The notes under the pieces: model-generated
What the model saw: only the letters and a program-made list of their open reading frames with translations
Told to the model about the DNA's origin: nothing
The model's database searches: none
Part shown: positions 1 through 9,905 of the stretch, in pieces
Numbering within the stretch: the stretch's first letter is position 1
Layout of the letters: every line of letters begins with the position of its first letter
Program-made: the position numbers and the translations under genes
From: Hydrogenophaga intermedia
Lineage (GTDB): Bacteria; Pseudomonadota; Gammaproteobacteria; Burkholderiales; Burkholderiaceae_C
Direction: 5' to 3'
Assembly (NCBI RefSeq): GCF_000723405.1
Contig: NZ_CCAE010000008.1
Span: 62,001-126,000, forward strand
Length of the DNA: 64,000 nt

Positions 1-3000
1 GACAACACGCGCAAGCTGGCGACGCTGCTCGACGCCGAGATGCCGCCCGAGCGCTTCGCGCCACCCGCGCCTGTCGCGGTGGCCGCCGCACCAGTCGCAG
101 CCGAGGCCACCGCCCAGCCGCTGACCATGGTCGCGCCGCAAGCCATGGCCCTGCCCGCCTTCAACGCCGCCCCGTTGGCCGCCGGCCAGGGCGGCGCGCT
201 GCACACACTCATCCAGCAACAGATGCAGCTCATGGCGCAGCAGCTCGCGCTGCTCGCGGGCACTCCGGTGGCCGCAGCGCCCGCCACCACCGCGCCGGTC
301 GTGGCCTCCGCCGCTGCGGCCAGCGTGGCCGCCCCCGTGGCCCGCGCCAACGCCCCTGCCCCGGCCCCCGCGCCCGCTGCCAGCGCCGACACCAGCGAAC
401 AGCCCTCCATCAAGTCCCTGGTCGAGAAGCCCTTCGGCGCCTCGCCCCGTCTCACGCTGCAAGCCGGCCAGGACTTCACGCCCGCGCAACACCGCTGGAT
501 CGACGACTTCATCGCGAAGTACAACGCGCGCACCGCGAAGTCCAAGTCCTTCAGCCAGGACAACCGCAAGGTCATGGCCGACCCGCGCGTGGTCACCGGC
601 TTCAACCCGATGTGGAAGGACCTGGTCTACCCCATCGTCGTGGACCGCTCCAAGGGCGCCAGCCTCTGGGACCTGGACGGCAACGAGTACATCGACCTGC
701 TCTCCTGCTTCGGCGCCAACATGCTCGGCTACCAGCCCGATTACCTGTTGCAGGCCATGCACGAGCAGCTCGACCGCGGCCTGGAGGTCGGCCCGCAGCA
801 CCCGCTGTCGGCCGACGTGGCGCACCTGATTTCCAAGTTCACCGGCATGGAACGCGTGGGCTTTTGCAACACCGGCTCCGAGGCCGTGATGGGTGCCATG
901 CGCATCGCGCGCACCGTCACCGGCCGAAAGAAGATCGCGATCTTCAGCAACTCGTACCACGGCATCTTCGACGAGGTCATCGTGCGCGGCACCAAGCAGC
1001 TGCGCTCGCTGTCAGCCGCGCCGGGCATCCTGGCCAACGCGGTCGAGAACATCCTGGTGCTGGACTGGAACAGCGAAGAATCGCTGAAGGTGCTGCGCGA
1101 GCAGGGGCCGCAGCTCGCGGCCATCATGACCGAGCCGATCCAGAACAAGTACCCCAACATCCGCCCGCGCGAGTTCGTGCGCTCGCTGCGCGAAATCGCC
1201 GACGCCAGCGGCTGCGCGCTGATCTTCGACGAGGTCGTCACCGGTTTTCGCGTGGCACGCGGCGGCGCGCAAGAGTTCTACGGCGTGCGCGCCGACATCT
1301 CCACCTTCGGCAAGGTCATCGGCGGTGGCCTGCCCTTCGCGGCCATCGCCGGCAACGCCAACTGGCTGGACGCGCTGGACGGCGGCCACTGGCAGTACGG
1401 CGACAACTCCTACCCCGAAGCCGGCGTCACCTACTTCGCCGGCACCTTCGTGCGCCACCCGCTGGCCCTGGCCGCGGCCAAGGCCTCGCTCGAGCACATC
1501 GACCGCGCGGGCCCGGCCTTCTACAGCGAGATCAACAGCCGCACCCAGCGCATGATCGACCGCCTCAATGCCGGCTTCGCCCAACGCGGCGCACCCTGCA
1601 ACGCGGTCAACTGCGCCTCCATCTGGCGCCTGCACTGGGACGACGGACAGAAGAACGTCAGCCTCTTCTACTACCTCATCCGCCACCTCGGCCTGCACGT
1701 CTACGAACAGTTCGGCCACTTCGTGACCGAGGCCATGACGGAGGAGATCACCACCCGCATCGCCGACACCATCCTCAAGGCGCTTGACGAGCTGATGGCC
1801 CTGGGCTTCATCACCCGCCGCGACGGCGGCTCGCCCGGCGGCGGCCTGCCCCTGGACGCCGCGTCGAACACCCCGGCCACGTCCGCCCCCACCGAGGCCG
1901 CTCTCGCCCCCGGCCAGACCGAGCGCTGGCTGGTCGGCGCCTTCGACGACAACGCGCGCCGCGCGCTCAACGAATCCTTCTGCGTGAGCCTGCAGGGCAC
2001 TGTGGACAAGGCCGCGCTGCGCCAGGCCCTGCAGGACGTGGCCACGCGCCACGCCGCCTTCCACCTGAGCTTCGACACCACCGAGCCGCGCCAGAGCCTG
2101 CGACCCGCGCAGCCCGTGGCCATCGCCGAGGTGGACCTGCGCGGTGAGGCCGATGCCGACGCCGCGCTCGACGCCTTCTGCACCCAGGCCAGCCAGCGCG
2201 ACTTCCCCTTCGACCAGGCCCCACTCGCCGCCTTCAGCCTGCTCGACCTGTCCGATGGCCGTGTCGTCGTGCACGTGGTCGCCAGCCATTTGATCTTCGA
2301 CGGCTGGGCCTCCAGCGTCTTCAACGCCGAACTCGCCGAGGCCTATCAGGCGCGCCGCCAGGGCACGGCACCCAGCTTCGCCAAGCCCGCCGAATCGCCG
2401 CTGGCCTTCGCCATCGCCGAGCAGGCGCGTCAGGACGGCCCGCAGGCGAAAGAAGCGCTGGCGTTCTGGACCGATGTGATGCGCCAGCCGCCGCCGCCCG
2501 TGAACCTGGGCGACCGAAGTCCGCCGGGCCCGCGCCAGTTCAGCGCCGACACCGTGCGCGTGCGCATCGACGGCGCGCGCCTGGAGCAACTGCGCGCCCG
2601 CGCCAAGGCGCGCGGCGCCACGCTGTTCCAGTGGCTGCTCGCCGCCGTCACGCGCCTCATCCACGAGCGCAGTGGCCAGGGCGAATTCGTCGTCAGCATT
2701 CCCTACGCCAGCCAGTCGCTGCAGCGCCACGGCCCGCTCATGGCCGACGGCGTGCTCGACCTGCCGCTGCGACTGTCGTGCTCACCGCAGGACACCGATG
2801 AGGCGCTGCTCACGCGCGTGCGCTCGCACCTCATGGATGCCTTGGAGTACCCGGTCATGACGCAGGGCACCCTGGCCCGCGCCCTGGGCCTGCCCAGCCG
2901 CGGCGACCGCCCGCCGCTCACCGGCATCTACTTCAACCTCAACCCCAAGGTCGATCTCTCGGGCTACCTGCCGCTGCGCGCCGCCATGCACGAAGGCCGC

Positions 3001-6000
3001 AAGCAAGGCCTGCTGGCCGAGCTGTTCTTCAACTTCTACGAGCAGGACGCGGCGCTGACGCTGGACCTGCACCACAGCGCCGAGTTCTTCAGCCTCGAAC
3101 GCGCGCAGGCGCTGGTGGACGGCCTGCTGGCGCAGATCGATCGGCTCAATGGCTCGCCTGTTGCAACGACGAAGGTCGCGAGCGCGCCAGCCAAGTCCGC
3201 AGCCCCCGCCATCGACCCGCGCATCGCCGCCTGGAACCGCGCCACCGACGTGCCCTTCGACGTCACCACACGCGTCGAAGCCTCCATCACGCGCCAGGCC
3301 CAGGCCACGCCCGACGCCGTCGCCGTCATCGCGCGCGGCGAGTCGCTCACCTACGCACAACTCGACCAACGCGCCAACCGCTTCGGCCAACTGCTGGCCC
3401 AGCGCGGCATCGGCCCCGGCTCGCTGGTCGGCGTGTGCCTCTCGCGCGGCCCCGAGCTCGTGCCCGCGCTGCTGGGCATCCTGAAAACCGGCGCCGCCTA
3501 CGTGCCGCTGGACCCGAACTTCCCCAAGGACCGCCTGAGCTACATGGCCGAGGACGCCGAGCTGCGCCTGGTCATCACCGAATCCGCGCACGCCGCGCTG
3601 GCCGGCCTGCCGCGCGAACGGCAACTGCGCGTCGACGACGACCGCGCCCTCATCGACGCCGCGCCCGCCACCGCCCTGCCCGCGCCGCACAACCCCAGCG
3701 GCGACGCGCCGGTGTACGTGATCTACACCTCCGGCTCCACCGGCAAGCCCAAGGGCGTGGCCGTGCCGCAGCGCGCCGTCAGCAACTTCCTGATGACCAT
3801 GCAGCGCGAGCCGGGCCTCACCGCCAGCGACCGCCTGCTCGCGGTCACCACGCTGTCGTTCGACATCGCGGTGCTGGAGCTCTACCTGCCCCTGGTCACC
3901 GGTGCCTGCACCGTGCTGGCCCAGCGCGAGGAGATCATGGACGGCGAGGTGCTGGGCCGCCTCATCGCCGATCAGCGCATCAACGTGATGCAGGCCACCC
4001 CCACCACCTGGCACATGCTGCTGGACGCCGACTGGCGCGCGCCCGCGAACTTCCGCGCCCTGTGCGGTGGCGAGCCGCTGCCGCCCTCGCTGGCCGCGAA
4101 GCTGCTGGACCAGGACATCGAGCTGTGGAACATGTACGGCCCGACCGAGACCACCGTGTGGTCCACGCTCAGCCGCATCACCGACGCCACACAGAAGATC
4201 AGCATCGGCCACCCCATCGCCAACACCCAGGTCTGGGTGCTCGACGAGCAGGGCAAGCCCTGCGGCATCGGCCAGGAAGGTGAGCTCTGCATCGGCGGCA
4301 CCGGCGTGGCCAATGGCTACTTCAAGCGCCCCGAACTCACGGCCGATCGTTTCGTGCCCGACCCGTTCAGCACCGTGCCCGGCGCCCGCCTCTACCGCAC
4401 CGGCGACCTCGCCCGCTGGCTCGACAACGGTGGCCTCGAACACCTGGGCCGGCTGGACTTCCAGGTCAAGATCCGCGGCTACCGCATCGAACTCGGCGAG
4501 ATCGAGGCCCGCCTGGCCGCGCTGCCCGGCATTGCGCGCACCGTGGTGATGGCGCGCGAGGACACGCCCGGCGACGTGCGCCTGATCGCCTATGCCGTGC
4601 CTGCGGCTGGCGCCACGCCCGAGCCCGCCGCCCTGCGCGACGCCCTGCGCGGCGGCCTGCCCGACTACATGCTGCCCCAGCAGGTGGTGCTGCTCGATGC
4701 CATGCCGCTGCTGCCCAACGGCAAGATCGACCGCAAGGCCCTGCCCGCGCCCGTCGCCACCGCGCCGGTGTCCAGCGGCCCGCTCACCGCCGCCGCCACC
4801 GACACCGAGCGCGCTGTGCTGGAGGCCATGCAGGCCGTGCTCAAGCTGCCCGCCATCGGCGCCGACGAGGACTTCTTCGCCCTCGGTGGCCACTCGCTGC
4901 TCGCGGCCAAGCTCATGGGCCAGCTCAACAAGGGCCTCGGTCTGCAGTTGAACCTGCGCGTGCTGTTCGAATCGCCCACGGTGCAGAAACTCGCGCGCGC
5001 CATCGACGAGCAACGCGGCGGCAAGGCCCCGCAACGCCCGCCGCTGGTGCACCAGCCCGAGCGCCGCCAGGCCCCGCTCACGCTCATGCAGGAGCGCATC
5101 CGCTTCATCGAGGAGATGCACCCGGGCCGCGTGGTCTACAACGTGCCCTCGGCCCACCGCCTGCGCGGGCCCATGGACGAGGTCCTGTTTGACCAGGCCT
5201 TCCAGGCCATGGTGCGACGCCAGGCCTCGCTGCGGACCATCGTCGTGCGCGACGGCGACACCTGGGTGCAGCGCACGCTGGACCACGTGCCCTGCTCGCT
5301 CCTGCCGGTGGAAGACCTGAGCCACGTGCCCGAGGCCCGGCGCGAGGAGGCCATGACCGAGCTCGTGACCACCTGGGTGGCCCAGCCCTTCACGCTGGAC
5401 CAGGCCCCGCTGTTTCGCGCGCGCCTCATCCGCCTGGACGAGCAGCACCACATCTTCTTCTTCATGACCCACCACGTGGTGTGGGACGGTTGGTCCTTCG
5501 ACCTGCTGTACGAGAACATGAGCGCGTTCTACACGGCCCTGCTGGAACAGCGCGAGCCCGTGCTGCCCGCCATGCCGCTGCAGTACCTGGACTTCGCCGC
5601 CTGGCACAACGAGTGGATGGAAAGCGAGGAGATCGCAGGCCAGCTCGACCACTGGCAACGCCCCTTCCTCAAGCGCCCCGTGCCGGCCGCGCTGACCGAC
5701 CTGCCGCGCCTGCCCGGCGCGCAGCGCGTGGGCGCCACCGAGTACATGCACTTCGAGCCCGCGGACGCCGAGCGCGTGCGCGAAGTGGCCAAGCAGACCG
5801 GCTCCACGCTGAGCATCGTCGCGCTGTCGGTGTACGCCGTGCTGGCCTCGCAGTTGTTGCACGACCCGGAACCCACCATCGGCGTGCCCGTGCGCGGTCG
5901 TCCGCACCCGGACCTGGAGCCCATCATGGGCTTCTTCAACAACATGCTGCCGGTGCGCCTGGCCGTGCGGCCCGAGATGAGCTGGCTGGAGTGGATCAAG

Positions 6001-7938
6001 CACGTGCGCGCCACCATGGTGGACGCCTTCGCCAACCAGGACGTGCCCTTCGAACGCCTTTCCGCCGCGCTGGAGACCGCGCAGCCCGGCCTGCATGGCC
6101 GCCTCTACCAGGCGCTCTTCACCTTCCAGGACGCCCGCGCACGCCCCGCCAACTGGGGCCCGCTCACGCACCAGCGCACGCGCTTCAAACACCGCGGCGC
6201 CACCGAAGACCTGAACTTCTGGCTGGTGGAAATTCCCAGCGGCATCGAAGGCGGCATCCAGTACGACACCCAGCTCTTCCTGCCCAGCACCGCACAGTTG
6301 CTGCACAAGCGCTTCGTCGCCGCACTGATGGGCCTGGCCGCCGACCCGACCCGGCGCGTTGCCGAGACGCTCACGCCCAGTGCCGCCGAACTCGAGCAAC
6401 TGCGTGCCCTCGATGCCGCGCCCATCAGCGGCCACGACCTGCTCAAGGCCCTGGCCCGCGCCGATGGTGCCGTGCTGAACCATGCCGGCACGACCCTGGA
6501 CGGTGCCGCGCTGCAAGCCCGCGTGGCCGCCGCACGCGAGAAGCTGGGCGCGGGCAGCGGTGCCGTGGAGATCACGGCCGACGACCCGATCGACGCATTG
6601 GCCGGCGCCCTCGCCGCCTTCGGCGCGAACCGCGCCGTGCGCTGGGCCGGCGGCGCCGACACCGACGCCCGCCGATGGAGCGACACCGCCGAAGCCCTGG
6701 CCGCGCAGGTGCAATTGCTGCCGGGTGATCGCCTCGTCGTCCACGGCGGCGCGCCCGGCCTGCGCCTGGCCCTGCTGGGCCTGGCGCTGCGCCACGGGGT
6801 GGAACTGGTGCTGGCCGACGACACGACCGCACCCCAGGCCCTGGAGGCCTTGCACGCCGACAACACCGCCCTCGTCTTCGCCGACGCCAACGGCTGGGCC
6901 ACCCTGCTGCGGGCCAACGCCGGCCGCGCGCTCTCGCTCATCGCCGCGCTGGACGTGCGCGAGGCCAGCCCCGAGCTGATGCAGGCCCTGGCCGACGCCC
7001 AGGCCAGCGCCCTCAACCTGGCCCTCGACCCCGCCACCGGCCAGCCCCTGGCCATGGGCTGGGCGCACGGCCCCGCCGACCACGACACCTTCGGCAAACC
7101 CCTGCTGCGCGACACCCTGCGCATCGGCGACTCGGCCGATCGCCCCGCCGCCATCGGCGTGGCCGCGCCGCTGTGGGCGCGTGGTGCCGACGGCACCTGG
7201 CGCGCCACCGGCACGCTCGCGCGCTGGCGCTCCGACGGCGTGCTGCAAGCCATCGGCGAAGACGGTGCGCACGCCGTGCTCGGTGGCCAGCGCCTCGCGC
7301 TCGACGCGCTGGAGCGCGACATCGGCCAACTGCCCCTGGTGGCGCGCGCCGCCGCCGCGCTGCGCGTGGGCCCTCAGGGCGAACGCCACCTCCTGCTCGG
7401 CCTGGAGCCCGATGCGAACCTGCAGGACAGCGGCCTGGACGCGCTGCTGCAGCGCGTGAACCAGCGCCTGGCCCAGCTCGTGCCTGCCGCCGCGCGCGCC
7501 CATGTGGAAGTGATCTGCTACGACCGCCTGGCCACCACCGCCGAAGGCCGCCTGGCGCCTGCCTTCTCACGCCTTCGCCGCCGCGACAACGCCGCCCCGG
7601 CAGCCGACCACTTCCAGGGCACCCCCACCGAGCGCGAGATCTTCCTCGTCTGGAGCGAACTGCTGGGCACCACGTCCATCCGCCGCAACGACAACTTCTT
7701 CGACCTCGGCGGCACCTCGCTGAGTGCCATGCAGGCCGTGCAGAAGCTGGAGAAGCGCATCGGCCAGCAAGTGAGTCCGCGCCGTCTGGTGTCTGAAACC
7801 CTGGCCCAACTGGCCGCTGCCTGCGACGGCCAGGCCGGTGCGCCCGCCAGCGACACCCGCACCGAGGCCGCCACCAGTGCCCCGAAGAACGGCGGCGGCC
7901 TGATGTCCCGGCTGCGCCGTCTGGTGCAGGGCGCGTGA
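1..7938 (+). CDS. Hybrid NRPS with beta-aminotransferase: (ACP end)-AMT-C-A(Gly)-T-C-A*-T, 5' partial
   Basis: The reading frame is open from base 1, so the true start lies outside the window; the first ATG (40) is internal. Residues are numbered from base 1. The first ~20 residues resemble the last helix of a carrier domain, followed by an Ala/Pro linker. A class III (GSA-type) aminotransferase spans ~155-610, with FDEVVTGFR and the PLP lysine K438 in FGKVIGG; in MycA-like enzymes this domain turns a carrier-bound beta-ketone into a beta-amine. C1 is ~635-1060 (HLIFDG, H763). A1 is ~1075-1580, with TSGSTGKPKG, YGPTE and NGKIDRK; its pocket residues read DILQLGMVW plus K, a glycine-type code. 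T1 is at S1632. C2 is ~1690-2120 (HHVVWDG, H1824-G1830). Residues ~2155-2530 are a degenerate A domain lacking TSGSTG, YGPTE and the terminal catalytic Lys. T2 is GGTSL, S2573. There is no thioesterase domain; two hydrolase genes follow. Confidence 0.93.
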   Translation, partial: DNTRKLATLLDAEMPPERFAPPAPVAVAAAPVAAEATAQPLTMVAPQAMALPAFNAAPLAAGQGGALHTLIQQQMQLMAQQLALLAGTPVAAAPATTAPVVASAAAASVAAPVARANAPAPAPAPAASADTSEQPSIKSLVEKPFGASPRLTLQAGQDFTPAQHRWIDDFIAKYNARTAKSKSFSQDNRKVMADPRVVTGFNPMWKDLVYPIVVDRSKGASLWDLDGNEYIDLLSCFGANMLGYQPDYLLQAMHEQLDRGLEVGPQHPLSADVAHLISKFTGMERVGFCNTGSEAVMGAMRIARTVTGRKKIAIFSNSYHGIFDEVIVRGTKQLRSLSAAPGILANAVENILVLDWNSEESLKVLREQGPQLAAIMTEPIQNKYPNIRPREFVRSLREIADASGCALIFDEVVTGFRVARGGAQEFYGVRADISTFGKVIGGGLPFAAIAGNANWLDALDGGHWQYGDNSYPEAGVTYFAGTFVRHPLALAAAKASLEHIDRAGPAFYSEINSRTQRMIDRLNAGFAQRGAPCNAVNCASIWRLHWDDGQKNVSLFYYLIRHLGLHVYEQFGHFVTEAMTEEITTRIADTILKALDELMALGFITRRDGGSPGGGLPLDAASNTPATSAPTEAALAPGQTERWLVGAFDDNARRALNESFCVSLQGTVDKAALRQALQDVATRHAAFHLSFDTTEPRQSLRPAQPVAIAEVDLRGEADADAALDAFCTQASQRDFPFDQAPLAAFSLLDLSDGRVVVHVVASHLIFDGWASSVFNAELAEAYQARRQGTAPSFAKPAESPLAFAIAEQARQDGPQAKEALAFWTDVMRQPPPPVNLGDRSPPGPRQFSADTVRVRIDGARLEQLRARAKARGATLFQWLLAAVTRLIHERSGQGEFVVSIPYASQSLQRHGPLMADGVLDLPLRLSCSPQDTDEALLTRVRSHLMDALEYPVMTQGTLARALGLPSRGDRPPLTGIYFNLNPKVDLSGYLPLRAAMHEGRKQGLLAELFFNFYEQDAALTLDLHHSAEFFSLERAQALVDGLLAQIDRLNGSPVATTKVASAPAKSAAPAIDPRIAAWNRATDVPFDVTTRVEASITRQAQATPDAVAVIARGESLTYAQLDQRANRFGQLLAQRGIGPGSLVGVCLSRGPELVPALLGILKTGAAYVPLDPNFPKDRLSYMAEDAELRLVITESAHAALAGLPRERQLRVDDDRALIDAAPATALPAPHNPSGDAPVYVIYTSGSTGKPKGVAVPQRAVSNFLMTMQREPGLTASDRLLAVTTLSFDIAVLELYLPLVTGACTVLAQREEIMDGEVLGRLIADQRINVMQATPTTWHMLLDADWRAPANFRALCGGEPLPPSLAAKLLDQDIELWNMYGPTETTVWSTLSRITDATQKISIGHPIANTQVWVLDEQGKPCGIGQEGELCIGGTGVANGYFKRPELTADRFVPDPFSTVPGARLYRTGDLARWLDNGGLEHLGRLDFQVKIRGYRIELGEIEARLAALPGIARTVVMAREDTPGDVRLIAYAVPAAGATPEPAALRDALRGGLPDYMLPQQVVLLDAMPLLPNGKIDRKALPAPVATAPVSSGPLTAAATDTERAVLEAMQAVLKLPAIGADEDFFALGGHSLLAAKLMGQLNKGLGLQLNLRVLFESPTVQKLARAIDEQRGGKAPQRPPLVHQPERRQAPLTLMQERIRFIEEMHPGRVVYNVPSAHRLRGPMDEVLFDQAFQAMVRRQASLRTIVVRDGDTWVQRTLDHVPCSLLPVEDLSHVPEARREEAMTELVTTWVAQPFTLDQAPLFRARLIRLDEQHHIFFFMTHHVVWDGWSFDLLYENMSAFYTALLEQREPVLPAMPLQYLDFAAWHNEWMESEEIAGQLDHWQRPFLKRPVPAALTDLPRLPGAQRVGATEYMHFEPADAERVREVAKQTGSTLSIVALSVYAVLASQLLHDPEPTIGVPVRGRPHPDLEPIMGFFNNMLPVRLAVRPEMSWLEWIKHVRATMVDAFANQDVPFERLSAALETAQPGLHGRLYQALFTFQDARARPANWGPLTHQRTRFKHRGATEDLNFWLVEIPSGIEGGIQYDTQLFLPSTAQLLHKRFVAALMGLAADPTRRVAETLTPSAAELEQLRALDAAPISGHDLLKALARADGAVLNHAGTTLDGAALQARVAAAREKLGAGSGAVEITADDPIDALAGALAAFGANRAVRWAGGADTDARRWSDTAEALAAQVQLLPGDRLVVHGGAPGLRLALLGLALRHGVELVLADDTTAPQALEALHADNTALVFADANGWATLLRANAGRALSLIAALDVREASPELMQALADAQASALNLALDPATGQPLAMGWAHGPADHDTFGKPLLRDTLRIGDSADRPAAIGVAAPLWARGADGTWRATGTLARWRSDGVLQAIGEDGAHAVLGGQRLALDALERDIGQLPLVARAAAALRVGPQGERHLLLGLEPDANLQDSGLDALLQRVNQRLAQLVPAAARAHVEVICYDRLATTAEGRLAPAFSRLRRRDNAAPAADHFQGTPTEREIFLVWSELLGTTSIRRNDNFFDLGGTSLSAMQAVQKLEKRIGQQVSPRRLVSETLAQLAAACDGQAGAPASDTRTEAATSAPKNGGGLMSRLRRLVQGA

Positions 7939-7975
7939 CAGCCATGCGCTTCAGAGCCTGTTACCGTCGGACCCC

Positions 7976-8782
7976 ATGACGATCTCGATCAGGCACTTCG
8001 GCCGCTGGGACCGGCCGATGGTGGGGGTTCATGTGGCGGCCGACGGCGGCGCGAGTCCGCGCGCCCGCTTCCTCCTCTGCCGCCCCCTCGGCCAGGAAGC
8101 CGTGCGCAGCGCGGCCGTCTTCCGCGTGGCCGGCGAGCGGCTCTCGCGCGAAGGCATCGAATCCCTGCGCTTCGACTACCACGGCACCGGCGACTCCCCC
8201 GGCGCCGAGTCCACCCAGTCGCTGGACGACTGGGTGCAGGACACCCTGGCCGCGCACGAACTGCTGGCGGCCGATGGTGAACTGCCCGTGCACTGGTTCG
8301 GCATGGGCCTGGGTGCGGTCGTCGCCCTGCGCGCCGCCCTGCTGGCCAAACACCCGCCGCGCCACCTCGTCCTGTGGGAGCCGGTGTTCAAGGGCAGCCA
8401 CTACCTCGACGCGCTCATTGCCGGCCACAAGGCCGAGCTGGCCATGATGTACGCCCAGCCCTGGGAACAGATCGCCAGCAGCGGCAAGGTGACCGAGCCC
8501 ACGCTGCCCGGCGACGTCCTGGGCTTCGAGCTCGGCGAGCGCCTGGTCGCCGACCTGCGCGCCCTGCCCGACTTCAACGTACTGCCCGCGCTGCGGCGCG
8601 GCCTGCGCATCACCTGCGCCGTGCGTGGCGACCAGCCCCACCCCTTCAACGGCCACGCGGGCCTGCCCACGCTCAAGCTGCACACCGTCGAACACCCCAC
8701 CGACTGGATGTCCAGTCAGGCCATGGGCACCGCCATCGCGCCGCCCGACATCCCGCGGGTGCTGCTCGCGTCCCTTGACTGA
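7976..8782 (+). CDS. Alpha/beta-hydrolase without nucleophile (Gly elbow)
   Basis: 268 aa, starting 37 nt after the NRPS stop. It shows an alpha/beta-hydrolase core: the RFDYHGTGDS segment, then a nucleophile elbow that reads FGMGLGA instead of GxSxG, so G111 sits where Ser or Cys should be. It resembles the partner-type hydrolases seen in exosortase-A/EPS loci (family recalled, not searched). With no elbow nucleophile it is unlikely to be a normal esterase; a structural partner or carrier-binding role is possible. Its neighbour 5 nt downstream has a Cys elbow. The same Cys/no-nucleophile pairing occurs again at 10273-11936. No signal peptide is evident, so it is probably cytosolic. Confidence 0.82.
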   Translation: MTISIRHFGRWDRPMVGVHVAADGGASPRARFLLCRPLGQEAVRSAAVFRVAGERLSREGIESLRFDYHGTGDSPGAESTQSLDDWVQDTLAAHELLAADGELPVHWFGMGLGAVVALRAALLAKHPPRHLVLWEPVFKGSHYLDALIAGHKAELAMMYAQPWEQIASSGKVTEPTLPGDVLGFELGERLVADLRALPDFNVLPALRRGLRITCAVRGDQPHPFNGHAGLPTLKLHTVEHPTDWMSSQAMGTAIAPPDIPRVLLASLD

Positions 8783-8787
8783 ACCGC

Positions 8788-9648
8788 ATGCAGGAGCAGA
8801 CCCGCATCGTCGGCGCCGAAGGCCACCTCGTCGCCACCTTCACCCCGGCCCAGGGCGCGCCCGGCGCAGAGGCGCCCGTCGTCGCCGTGCTCAGCAACTC
8901 CGGCGTCATCCCGCGCAGCGGGCCGCACCGCATCAACGTGCTGCTGGCGCGCGAGCTCGCGGCCATGGGCATCCCCTCGGTGCGTTTCGACATGAGCGGC
9001 CTGGGCGACAGCCAGCGCAGCAACAGCACCCGCTCCGTCACCGAACAATGGGTGGCCGACACGCGTGAGGTGATGGACGCGGCGCAGGCCCAGTTCGGCT
9101 GCGGGCGCTTCTTCATGGTGGGCCTGTGCTCCGGCGCCATCATCGGCCACCTCGTCGCACTGGAGGACCAGCGCATGCGCGGCGTGCTGCTGTGGGACAT
9201 GTACGCCTACCCCACGCTGCAATCGCGCCTGCGCAAGCTGGCCTTCAAGATCGGGCGCGCGGGGCTCCTCGGTTCGACGCAAAAGGCCGGCGTGATGCTG
9301 ATGCGCAAACTGCACCTCATGCCGCCCGACGACGCACCGGAAAAGCCCAAAGGGGAAATGTCGGTGTCACCGCCCAAAGCCGAGTTCATGGGCCGCGTGG
9401 ACCGGCTCACCAACCAGGGTGTGGAACTGCTGTTTGCCTACTGCGGCGGGCAACCCGAGTGGTTCAACCACCGCGGTCAGTTCGCGGCGATGTTCGCGGG
9501 GCAGCCGTGGCTGCCGAAGGTGGCGTTCGAACTGCTGGAGACCACCGACCACCTGATCACGAGCGGGCCGGCCAAGCGGGCCTTCATCGACATGACGACG
9601 GGGTGGGTGAGGGCACGCGTGTTACCGGGGGTGGGGCGTCACTCGTAG
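8788..9648 (+). CDS. Alpha/beta-hydrolase with cysteine elbow
   Basis: 286 aa, starting 5 nt after the preceding hydrolase, so probably co-translated. The elbow is GLCSGA with C114 as the candidate nucleophile, preceded by an RFDMSGLGDS segment typical of alpha/beta-hydrolases. A late TTDHLIT segment could supply the catalytic His. Because the upstream NRPS has no TE domain, a trans-acting release or editing role on T1/T2 is a reasonable inference. The gene ends the + strand operon; its stop overlaps the convergent yoeB stop by 10 nt, leaving no room for a conventional terminator. The paralogue at 10273-11172 has the same GLCSGA elbow. Confidence 0.85.
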   Translation: MQEQTRIVGAEGHLVATFTPAQGAPGAEAPVVAVLSNSGVIPRSGPHRINVLLARELAAMGIPSVRFDMSGLGDSQRSNSTRSVTEQWVADTREVMDAAQAQFGCGRFFMVGLCSGAIIGHLVALEDQRMRGVLLWDMYAYPTLQSRLRKLAFKIGRAGLLGSTQKAGVMLMRKLHLMPPDDAPEKPKGEMSVSPPKAEFMGRVDRLTNQGVELLFAYCGGQPEWFNHRGQFAAMFAGQPWLPKVAFELLETTDHLITSGPAKRAFIDMTTGWVRARVLPGVGRHS

Positions 9649-9905
9649 TGCGTCCACATGCGCAGGATGCGGACCACCCGCTCCTTCGCAAACACCTCGT
9701 AGACCAGACGGTTGTGGATGTTGATCCGCCGCGAGTAGGCGCCGGCGAGATCTCCCAGCAGCTTCTCGAAGGCTGGTGGATTCTGAAACGGGTCCCTTTC
9801 GAGGATCGCCAACAGCTCTTCGACTTTAGGCTTCAGTCCTGCCGCCTTGACCTTCTTCGCGTCCTTGAGCGCCTGCTTCGCGTAGGCCAGCTCCCACTTC
9901 ACCAT
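9639..9905 (-). CDS. yoeB: YoeB-family mRNA interferase toxin
   Basis: 88 aa, close to the usual ~84-90 for YoeB/Txe. The C-terminal block YSRRINIHNRLVYEV ... RMWTHYE is diagnostic: the conserved Arg of RLVY and the terminal His-Tyr (H86, Y87) correspond to the residues needed for ribosome-dependent mRNA cleavage in E. coli YoeB. The ATG overlaps the 3' end of yefM by 7 nt, the usual coupled antitoxin-then-toxin order. The stop overlaps the convergent hydrolase stop. It appears intact. It is unrelated to PKS/NRPS chemistry but sits exactly at the convergence of the two biosynthetic operons. Confidence 0.93.
   Translation of the reverse strand: MVKWELAYAKQALKDAKKVKAAGLKPKVEELLAILERDPFQNPPAFEKLLGDLAGAYSRRINIHNRLVYEVFAKERVVRILRMWTHYE

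Noticed and set aside
7939-7975. Promoter between the + strand NRPS and its first hydrolase
   Set aside because: Only 37 nt with no recognisable -35/-10 pair; the genes are most simply one operon.
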